Shown piece after piece: positions 6,277-10,764 of a stretch of DNA of 10,764 nucleotides. Origin of the DNA: Lachnospiraceae bacterium UBA3641 (GTDB lineage: Bacteria > Bacillota > Clostridia > Lachnospirales > Lachnospiraceae); assembly GCA_002373875.1 (NCBI GenBank), contig DFKQ01000055.1, positions 1 to 10,764 of the forward strand, written 5' to 3'. How positions within the stretch are numbered: position 1 is the first letter of the stretch; each line of letters opens with the position of its first letter. Position numbers and translations under genes: made by a program. The notes under the pieces were generated by a model, which worked only from the letters and a program-made list of their open reading frames with translations, was not told where the DNA came from and ran no database searches.

Positions 6277-6386
6277 ATAAGGCATCCTCCGCAAGAGGTC
6301 CGTCCTTATAACGAATCGTAAGAACCTTCCTGAATTCTGCTCCTTCGCCGTCTCAAAGGACCGGCTTACATCGCAGAACGGTTCTT
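6277..6386 (-). other. Two RNA hairpins in the rplK-rplA spacer
   Basis: The larger hairpin has AAGAACC (6380-6386) pairing with GGTTCTT (6320-6326). Inside it TTCTG/CAGAA (6374-6378 with 6335-6339) and GCCG/CGGC (6362-6365 with 6347-6350) form further stems. It begins in the rplK stop codon. The second has ATAAGG/CCTTAT (6304-6309 with 6277-6282) around CCTC/GAGG (6295-6298 with 6286-6289). Neither is followed by a U-tract. The remaining spacer (6191-6276) holds the rplA ribosome binding site and nothing else I recognise. Confidence 0.5.
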
Positions 6387-6810
6387 ATTCTTCCACAGTA
6401 ACGCCCATACTTCTGGCGGTACCTGCGATCATGCTCATTGCTGCTTCCAAAGATGCTGCATTAAGATCGGGCATCTTGGTCTCGGCTATCTCCTGAAGCT
6501 TAGCCTTGGAAAGAGTTGCAACCTTGGTCTTGTTGGGTGTACCCGAACCTGACTTGATATTGCATGCCTTCTTAATAAGAACTGCAGCGGGGGGAGTCTT
6601 TGTAATGAATGAAAAGCTCCTGTCTGCGTAAACCGTAATGACAACGGGGATGATCACATCACCCTTGTCTGCTGTCTTGGCATTAAACTGCTTGGTGAAC
6701 TCTACTATGTTTACACCATGCTGACCGAGAGCAGGTCCGACCGGAGGAGCCGGTGTAGCCTTGCCCGCAGGGATCTGCAGTTTAATATAGCCTTCTACTT
6801 TCTTTGCCAT
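6385..6810 (-). CDS. rplK: 50S ribosomal protein L11
   Basis: L11 binds the GTPase-associated centre of 23S rRNA, where elongation factors and RelA act and where thiostrepton binds. The 141 residues match the usual length. The proline-rich N-terminal block KLQIPAGKATPAPPVGPALG (about 10-29) carries the hinge region, and the C-terminal RNA-binding domain begins near FITKTPPAAVLIKKA (about 69-83). The protein ends SMGVTVEE. An AGGAGG ribosome binding site sits 8 nt upstream. A likely L1-binding hairpin lies just before this site, which suggests that L1 controls its translation. Confidence 0.98.
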   Translation of the reverse strand: MAKKVEGYIKLQIPAGKATPAPPVGPALGQHGVNIVEFTKQFNAKTADKGDVIIPVVITVYADRSFSFITKTPPAAVLIKKACNIKSGSGTPNKTKVATLSKAKLQEIAETKMPDLNAASLEAAMSMIAGTARSMGVTVEE

Positions 6811-6828
6811 TTTTCTATCCTCCTATAA

Positions 6829-6861
6829 TGTGGTCGTGGCGGGAACTATTTCCCTCCCACA
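6829..6861 (-). promoter_or_regulatory. Probable L1 leader (L1-binding operator before rplK)
   Basis: In the RNA sense TGTGG (6857-6861) pairs with CCACA (6829-6833) and GGGAA (6850-6854) pairs with TTCCC (6841-6845). Between the stems is an asymmetric loop: GA on one side, GCCACGA on the other. The GTGGGAGG sequence resembles the L1-binding helix of 23S rRNA (GGTGGGAG), as known L1 operators do. It ends 4 nt before the rplK ribosome binding site, the right place to block translation. Confidence 0.7.
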
Positions 6862-6864
6862 TGC

Positions 6865-6884
6865 GCGCCTGATTCAACAGGCGC
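6865..6884 (-). other. GC-rich 7-bp hairpin in the nusG-rplK spacer
   Basis: GCGCCTG (6878-6884) and CAGGCGC (6865-6871) pair perfectly around a 6-nt loop. A shifted pairing can extend the stem with GCAT/ATGC. No U-tract follows, so it is not a standard terminator. It lies directly upstream of the L1 site. Confidence 0.5.
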
Positions 6885-6888
6885 ATCT

Positions 6889-6918
6889 ATGTTTCTGGCA
6901 GGTCACCCTGCGAAACAT
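6889..6918 (-). other. 12-bp hairpin with GNRA tetraloop after nusG
   Basis: ATGTTTC-GCAGG pairs with CCTGC-GAAACAT (a 2-nt CA bulge on one side) around the loop GTGA, a GNRA tetraloop in the RNA sense. It starts 9 nt after the nusG stop. No U-tract follows. It may protect or process the message between nusG and rplK. Confidence 0.5.
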
Positions 6919-6926
6919 CACCTTTA

Positions 6927-7463
6927 CTATCTCTGCTTTGCGATCTCCGCAAAGCTTATCTCGACAGGCGTCTCTCTTCCGAACATCTCGACATTTATGG
7001 TAGCTGTCTGCTTGTTCATATCCATTCTCTGGACAACGCCTACCGTATCCTTCCAAACGCCGGCAACAACCAGTACCGTATCACCTTCAACAAAGTCAAT
7101 ATATACGTTCTCTGTCTTGATACCGAGAGGCTTCATCTCCGATTCGGAAAGCGGAACCGGCTTGCTTCCGGGACCTACGAATCCCGTAACGCCGCGTGTG
7201 TTCCTTACAACATACCAGGTTACGTCGTTCATTATCATATTTATAAGAACATAACCCGGAAACATCTTCTTGGCCGAAGTCTTACGGACACCGTTTTTAA
7301 GTTCAGTTACATCCTGCATGGGAACCCTTACCTCAAGGATCTCCTCCTCAAGATGTCTGTTTTCTATTGCCTTCTCAATGTTTGCCTTAACCTTATTCTC
7401 GTAGCCCGAATACGTATGAACCACATACCAGTTTGCTTCCGTACTGTTGTTAGTCTCTGACAT
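6927..7463 (-). CDS. nusG: Transcription elongation factor NusG
   Basis: NusG binds RNA polymerase and modulates pausing, antitermination and coupling to translation. At 178 residues it has the standard two domains. The NGN domain has NWYVVHTYSGYENKVK (about 11-26) and the polymerase-contacting FPGYVLINM block (about 68-76). The C-terminal KOW domain has EGDTVLVVAGVWKDTVGVV (about 125-143) and ends FAEIAKQR. The KOW loop reads AGVWKDTVG where many homologues have GPF, a mild variation. A strong AAGGAGGT site sits 6-7 nt before the ATG and overlaps the end of secE, only 11 nt upstream, so the two are probably translationally linked. Confidence 0.98.
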   Translation of the reverse strand: MSETNNSTEANWYVVHTYSGYENKVKANIEKAIENRHLEEEILEVRVPMQDVTELKNGVRKTSAKKMFPGYVLINMIMNDVTWYVVRNTRGVTGFVGPGSKPVPLSESEMKPLGIKTENVYIDFVEGDTVLVVAGVWKDTVGVVQRMDMNKQTATINVEMFGRETPVEISFAEIAKQR

Positions 7464-7474
7464 ATCCGACCTCC

Positions 7475-7693
7475 TTACAGATTTATAATAAAATCAATGC
7501 CGTACTGAAGACCCATGTCGAGAACCGCGATCACAAGACCCACTACCAATGAAATAAGAACGACTGCGATAGTCTGCTTCCTTACTTCCTCCTTATTAGG
7601 CCATATGATCTTTTTAAACTCTGCCTTCAGACCCTTGAACCAGCTTCCACTCTTCTTGGCGGCATTTTCAACTGCATTCGTATTCTCTGCCAT
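7475..7693 (-). CDS. secE: Protein translocase subunit SecE
   Basis: SecE clamps SecY in the membrane protein translocon. This is the short, single-span type found in Gram-positive bacteria: 72 residues, with the amphipathic WFKGLKAEFKKIIWPNKEEV region (about 18-37) followed by one membrane helix, AVVLISLVVGLVIAVL (about 43-58). I start it at MAENTN because GAGGAG lies 5 nt upstream in the 11-nt gap after rpmG. A longer open frame up to 7750 would overlap rpmG and remove this logic. It is followed closely by nusG, the usual pairing. Confidence 0.96.
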   Translation of the reverse strand: MAENTNAVENAAKKSGSWFKGLKAEFKKIIWPNKEEVRKQTIAVVLISLVVGLVIAVLDMGLQYGIDFIINL

Positions 7694-7704
7694 GATAACT
7701 CCTC

Positions 7705-7854
7705 TTATTTGGTTTCCTTGTGCATAGTATGTCTCTTGCAGAATCTGCAATACTTCTTAGTCTCCATCCTGTCGGGATGAGTCTTCTTATCCTTGGTTGT
7801 GTCGTAGTTACGATTCTTGCACTCTGTGCAGGCAAGTGTGATCCTTGTACGCAT
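7705..7854 (-). CDS. rpmG: 50S ribosomal protein L33
   Basis: L33 is a small zinc-ribbon protein of the large subunit. This gene encodes 49 residues: it starts MRTRITLACTECKNRNY and ends RFCKRHTMHKETK. All four zinc-binding cysteines are present (C9, C12, C36, C39), so this is the zinc-containing (C+) form. Many bacteria have a second, cysteine-free copy used when zinc is scarce; none is visible here. A strong AAGGAGG lies about 7 nt upstream. It is the first gene of the operon leading to secE and nusG, behind a structured leader of about 105 nt. Confidence 0.97.
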   Translation of the reverse strand: MRTRITLACTECKNRNYDTTKDKKTHPDRMETKKYCRFCKRHTMHKETK

Positions 7855-7883
7855 TGCATAGCCTCCTTAGAAATATAAATTAC

Positions 7884-7954
7884 AGTGAAGGAATTTAATT
7901 CGTTCACTTAGCGCCGATTGCGAGGCATCGCATATGCCCTTCCTATCGCAATCG
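7884..7954 (-). promoter_or_regulatory. Structured 5' leader of the rpmG operon (two hairpins)
   Basis: The first hairpin has a perfect 8-bp stem CGATTGCG/CGCAATCG (7947-7954 with 7915-7922). This encloses an inner stem AGGGCAT/ATGCCT with one bulge (7934-7940 with 7923-7928). The second has AGTGAA/TTCACT (7903-7908 with 7884-7889) and GAAT/ATTC inside (7898-7901 with 7891-7894). They occupy nearly all of the transcript between promoter and ribosome binding site. No terminator is present, so any control would act on translation or stability. I know of no described leader that matches. Confidence 0.5.
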
Positions 7955-7967
7955 TGTGCATCAATTG

Positions 7968-8006
7968 ATTATAGTAAATGAAATTATTTATTTCGTTTAC
8001 TGTAAT
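7968..8006 (-). promoter_or_regulatory. Promoter of rpmG-secE-nusG-rplK-rplA with 17-bp inverted repeat
   Basis: A perfect -10 TATAAT lies at 7968-7973, with a start near 7961. The -35 region has no TTGACA. ATTATAGTAAATGAAAT (7968-7984) and ATTTCGTTTACTGTAAT (7990-8006) are inverted repeats with two mismatches and a 5-nt centre, so one arm overlaps the -10. The arm TATTTATTTCGTTTAC (7985-8000) is identical to one in the capA promoter. Confidence 0.65.
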
Positions 8007-8017
8007 TGTGACTGCAG

Positions 8018-8041
8018 GCTCAAAATGATTCGCATTTTAGC
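8018..8041 (-). other. Hairpin upstream of the rpmG promoter, similar to one after rplL
   Basis: GCT plus AAAATG (8018-8027, one bulged base) pairs with CATTTT plus AGC (8033-8041). The segment 8018-8038 matches 1761-1781 at 18 of 21 positions. It lies between the psd terminator and the rpmG promoter. Function unknown. Confidence 0.4.
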
Positions 8042-8059
8042 TGTTCCAATTTATCGAAC

Positions 8060-8081
8060 AAAAAAAACGCCTCCTAGCGCT
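8060..8081 (-). terminator. Probable intrinsic terminator of the lipid operon
   Basis: Eight T residues (8060-8067, minus strand) follow a short stem AGCGC/GCGTT with a TAGGAG loop. The stem is weak (5 bp, one wobble) but the T-tract is the longest in this gap. It lies about 45 nt after the psd stop. Confidence 0.5.
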
Positions 8082-8126
8082 CGCCTGAGTATATTACCAT
8101 ATATGAACGTGTACGTCAATACCCGT

Positions 8127-8942
8127 TTACGCTCTTATTCCAATTTTTTCACCCATAAGGACCGGTATCTCTTCCGCTGTTCCGATGGTCTTTTTAATAT
8201 CATCCCGAAGCTCTGCCCTGCCCTTGGGGATAAGTACTATAACCGTGGAGCCGCCGTATTCGAAATGCCCCTTCTCCTCACCCCGCAAAACGCGGGCATG
8301 TGATTTTACCTCATTGACTATCCTGCCAACGAGCATGGCTCCCACCTCCATCTGAACGCATCTTCCGAAGCTTTCGGTATCGATCACCGAATAATCCCTT
8401 GTATTCTCAATAAACACGGGATACCCGGCAAGCGCGACCGGCTGTACCGTATGATAGACTCCCCGGATATGCCTGTCCTCATACTTGCTGCCCGAATCAA
8501 AATACACATATCTGTGATAGTGGTCCACACACAGGCGGAAAACCAGTGCGTACCCTCCCCGGAAATGGTCTGCAAGCTTCTTATCCCTAAGAAGGCTTCT
8601 TACGGGTAATCTGCTCTGCTTCACCAAAAGCCGCGTATCATCATCTATCCTGTAGGTGCTTAGCAGTCCGTCACAGGGCGAGATAAGGACATTCGGTTCC
8701 CGGTCTATTACCCTCTTCCCTTCCTTGAGCCTTCTGCAGAAGAAGTCATTGAAACTCCCTATATCATCAAGCTCAAAGTCATTAAGGCGGATCGAGTGAA
8801 CCTTAACAAAGGGACCTATAAAAATCCTTGAGAAACTGCTGTCAAGAAATCGTCCCGCCAGATCGGAAACAGGCTTGCTTATAAGAGAATAAAGCATAAG
8901 CCTGCCCGGTATTGTATTGTACAAAAGCTCAAGCGCCTTCAT
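8127..8942 (-). CDS. psd: Phosphatidylserine decarboxylase proenzyme
   Basis: This enzyme converts phosphatidylserine to phosphatidylethanolamine at the membrane. It is made as a proenzyme that cuts itself between Gly and Ser; the Ser becomes a pyruvoyl group. The 271-residue protein shows FNDFFCRRL (64-72), SPCDG with catalytic Asp91 (88-92), DHYHRYVY with His143 (140-147), HTVQP (164-168) and the cleavage motif GGST (230-233), with Ser232 as the predicted pyruvoyl residue. The motif is GGST where E. coli has LGST. The Asp-His-Ser set is complete, so the enzyme should be active. Its ATG overlaps the pssA stop by 4 nt (ATGA), a sign of translational coupling, and it uses the product of PssA. 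Confidence 0.96.
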   Translation of the reverse strand: MKALELLYNTIPGRLMLYSLISKPVSDLAGRFLDSSFSRIFIGPFVKVHSIRLNDFELDDIGSFNDFFCRRLKEGKRVIDREPNVLISPCDGLLSTYRIDDDTRLLVKQSRLPVRSLLRDKKLADHFRGGYALVFRLCVDHYHRYVYFDSGSKYEDRHIRGVYHTVQPVALAGYPVFIENTRDYSVIDTESFGRCVQMEVGAMLVGRIVNEVKSHARVLRGEEKGHFEYGGSTVIVLIPKGRAELRDDIKKTIGTAEEIPVLMGEKIGIRA

Positions 8943-9637
8943 GCGAACACCGTAAATGCCACGATAAAGGCGATAAATTCCGTAATACCTATCGCGATCA
9001 GCACGGCCAGACCCAGCTTGCCGGGTTTCTTTATCTTAACATTGAGAAGAAATGCCATAGCAGTAAGCAGCATGACCAGGAAATAGATACCTGTGAGATC
9101 CCACCTCGTCATATAATGCAGCAGCATCACAAGAGGAAATATAAGGGCCGCGGATGTTACCGGAAGACCGATAAAATAAGTTATACCGGTTGCATTTGTC
9201 TCCTCCGATCTTAAGTCCGAGGTTGCATTAAAATACGCAAGCCTGATGAGAGCAGCCAACACATAGAAAAGGGCAATGACAAGAAAAATGATAAGGACTG
9301 AATACTTGCCTTCGTAATCGCGCCTTCGCACTATCTCGGTAAATATACCGCTTATGCGCAGCTGGGCCAGTCCTATCGACACCGGAAGGATACCAAAGCA
9401 GATAAGATCAGCCAGCGAATCTATCTGGATACCGAAATTGACTGCCATCTCGGTCCTGTTTTTCTTGGTACGGGCCACCTTACCGTCAAAGGCATCCATT
9501 ATACCCGATACCATCAGAAAGAAGATCCCGATGTCCGGATGGCCTACACCGGTTACGGTAATGATAAAGCCAAGCACTCCGGAAATAAGCGACAGATAAG
9601 TCAGTATAACCGTATAATCATATACACCTATCATCAT
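8939..9637 (-). CDS. pssA: CDP-diacylglycerol-serine O-phosphatidyltransferase
   Basis: This membrane enzyme makes phosphatidylserine from CDP-diacylglycerol and serine. The CDP-alcohol phosphatidyltransferase motif is complete: D48, D51-G52, A55-R56, G69, D73 and D77, with the 12-residue spacing seen in PssA-type enzymes. The rest is several hydrophobic helices, 232 residues in total. I start it at the ATG at 9635-9637 (MMIGVYDYT), because AAGGAGG lies 8 nt upstream. A longer TTG-start frame from 9658 would translate the ribosome binding site itself. It follows the UPF0104 gene by 30 nt and overlaps psd by 4 nt. Confidence 0.94.
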   Translation of the reverse strand: MMIGVYDYTVILTYLSLISGVLGFIITVTGVGHPDIGIFFLMVSGIMDAFDGKVARTKKNRTEMAVNFGIQIDSLADLICFGILPVSIGLAQLRISGIFTEIVRRRDYEGKYSVLIIFLVIALFYVLAALIRLAYFNATSDLRSEETNATGITYFIGLPVTSAALIFPLVMLLHYMTRWDLTGIYFLVMLLTAMAFLLNVKIKKPGKLGLAVLIAIGITEFIAFIVAFTVFA

Positions 9638-9667
9638 GATTTCTTCCTCCTTACCCAAACATTGATC

Positions 9668-10717
9668 TTATTTCAATAGTGTATATCGTTTACTCTTAAA
9701 ATACGCTGCCAGCGTAATAAGACCGCTTATGGCAACACATATGTAGAAGGTAATACCCCTGCTGATCAGCTCCACGCTGTAAGCCAGCTGCTCTCCCATA
9801 ACCGGTGTAAACCCGTCTATCATAAGGTAGTCCGACACTCCCATGCCGCCCGGTATGGGAACGCAGTTATATCCTATCGTAACCAGACACTGCCTCGTAA
9901 AGATATCCGGCATTTTACTGCGGTCTCCTCCAAGCGCCGCATAGATATATGAAGGAACCACAAGCTGGTTCACCCTCTGCAGAAGATTCCATACAAAGGC
10001 ATACAGCAGTATCCTCTTACTGTTCGAGATAAGCCCCGCACAGATTTTATAATCATTTTCCACACCTTCGATCCTGGTTAAAACCGACTCCTTATTTCTG
10101 ATGATCTTCTTAGAATGGGCAAATTCAATCAGTCTTGCCAGTGGCTTGAAAATAAGACTGCCATTTTTAAGCAGGATAAAAAAACCTATGGTGAGAACAG
10201 TCAGGCCGAAAAAGCCGAATGAGATAAACGCTCTGGAAGTGAGGCTGAAGGAAGCAAAGGTTCCGGGGTCAAGGACAAGTGATATGATCCCAAGGACAAC
10301 CACTGCCACAGTGTACATGACAAGATTAAGGACCAGGGTTGCCGTTATGGTCCCCCCCGGTATGCCGTCCTTCCTCATAAAAAAAGCACTGGCTGGCTGT
10401 CCTCCCGAAGCTGAGGGTGTAATTGCCGAAAAGTACACGTCCGCCGTGCTGTATATAAGGCACTTGGCATGACTTTTATTATATCCGGCCTTCTTGAGTA
10501 TCCCCCTGAGGGAAACACCCTCAAACCATACATAAAAAACTGCTGATATCATGGAAAGGATCACGTATTTTTTGTCTGATGATCCTATCATACCCATAAG
10601 ATCCGTAAAAGACATGTCACGGTTCTGCTTAAGGATAACCCTGACGGTCAGCACGGCCAGTATGATGGAGACAAAGGTCCATATTATATTTTGGGAGGTT
10701 CGTTTTTTGGATTCCAT
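9668..10717 (-). CDS. Lysylphosphatidylglycerol synthase transmembrane-domain (UPF0104) family protein
   Basis: A multi-pass membrane protein of 349 residues that I place in the LPG_synthase_TM/UPF0104 family. The motif ITPSASGGQPAS (99-110) and a second conserved loop, PIPGGMGVSD (287-296), are typical. Hydrophobic spans are visible near 11-29, 51-67, 117-141, 163-183, 237-258 and 320-340. In MprF proteins this domain flips lysyl-phosphatidylglycerol across the membrane. Here the soluble aminoacyl-transferase domain is absent, so a flippase-like or other lipid transport role is only a guess. It sits first in an operon with pssA and psd, which supports a lipid role. The start is uncertain: I chose ATG at 10715-10717, about 27 nt after the predicted transcript start, although no ribosome binding site is clear. 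A TTG at 10747 would lie in the promoter. Confidence 0.85.
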   Translation of the reverse strand: MESKKRTSQNIIWTFVSIILAVLTVRVILKQNRDMSFTDLMGMIGSSDKKYVILSMISAVFYVWFEGVSLRGILKKAGYNKSHAKCLIYSTADVYFSAITPSASGGQPASAFFMRKDGIPGGTITATLVLNLVMYTVAVVVLGIISLVLDPGTFASFSLTSRAFISFGFFGLTVLTIGFFILLKNGSLIFKPLARLIEFAHSKKIIRNKESVLTRIEGVENDYKICAGLISNSKRILLYAFVWNLLQRVNQLVVPSYIYAALGGDRSKMPDIFTRQCLVTIGYNCVPIPGGMGVSDYLMIDGFTPVMGEQLAYSVELISRGITFYICVAISGLITLAAYFKSKRYTLLK

Positions 10718-10750
10718 ATATTGGTTTGTTACATCTACATATATCAATTT

Positions 10751-10764
10751 ATTATAGTAAACGA
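10751..10764 (-). promoter_or_regulatory. Promoter of the lipid operon (cut by the window edge)
   Basis: A perfect TATAAT (10751-10756) is preceded on the minus strand by TCGTTTAC, giving TCGTTTACTATAATAAATTGAT. This closely matches the rpmG promoter (TTTACTATAATCAATTGAT). The -35 region lies outside the window. Confidence 0.6.

Noticed and set aside
7475..7750. Longer SecE start
   Set aside because: The extra 19 codons overlap rpmG and read through the GAGGAG ribosome binding site. MAENTN at 7693 fits better.
7968..8006. Divergent plus-strand promoter from the same dyad
   Set aside because: The symmetric arm gives TGTAAT on the plus strand, but no plus-strand gene follows.
7855..8126. tRNA gene in the gap before rpmG
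   Set aside because: The hairpins do not form a cloverleaf, and no T-arm or CCA-type end is visible.
8939..9658. Longer PssA start at a TTG codon
   Set aside because: The first codons would encode the AAGGAGG ribosome binding site itself; ATG at 9637 has ideal spacing.
9668..10747. Longer UPF0104 start at a TTG codon
   Set aside because: It would begin within or beside the predicted transcript start, leaving no leader.

Overview
The window reads like a chromosome segment from a Gram-positive Clostridia bacterium, most probably a member of the Lachnospiraceae. The grounds are the gene order rpmG-secE-nusG-rplK-rplA ... rplJ-rplL-rpoB, strong AAGGAGG-type ribosome binding sites, moderate GC, TATAAT-type promoters and the protein sequences themselves. 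This placement is inferred from style and was not tested by a search. Every gene I accept lies on the minus strand, so transcription runs from high to low coordinates.

Region by region, in transcription order. (1) 10764-8060: a three-gene membrane-lipid operon. It holds a multi-pass protein of the lysylphosphatidylglycerol-synthase transmembrane family (UPF0104), then pssA (phosphatidylserine synthase), then psd (phosphatidylserine decarboxylase). pssA and psd overlap by 4 nt. Together the last two make phosphatidylethanolamine. (2) 8006-5440: rpmG-secE-nusG-rplK-rplA, with its own promoter, a structured leader, a likely L1-binding operator before rplK, and an intrinsic terminator after rplA. 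(3) 5441-3989: a solo gene for a secreted CapA-family lipoprotein, with a promoter that overlaps the rplA terminator. (4) 3994-3240: an unusual intergenic stretch with three different tandem repeat arrays (14-bp, 28-bp and 63-bp units). (5) 3231-1: the rplJ promoter, an L10 leader with an attenuator, rplJ, rplL and the first 523 codons of rpoB, which runs off the window.

The normally compact cluster of ribosomal proteins and RNA polymerase is therefore split between rplA and rplJ by a CapA gene and about 750 bp of repeat DNA. Regulatory RNA structure is dense. I see a probable L10 leader with terminator/antiterminator, a probable L1 site, two hairpins in the rpmG leader, a GNRA-capped hairpin after nusG, competing hairpins before rplL, and a long hairpin between rplL and rpoB. 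The last is in the position of the known E. coli processing/attenuation region. Three promoters (lipid operon, rpmG operon, capA) share a TTYACTATAAT core. Two of them share a 16-bp upstream block in an inverted-repeat arrangement, which suggests a common regulator or a repeat family.

No tRNA, rRNA, transposase, CRISPR array or phage gene was recognised. The most unusual parts are the 63-bp array and the shared promoter dyad. I did not find a clearly new multi-gene system.
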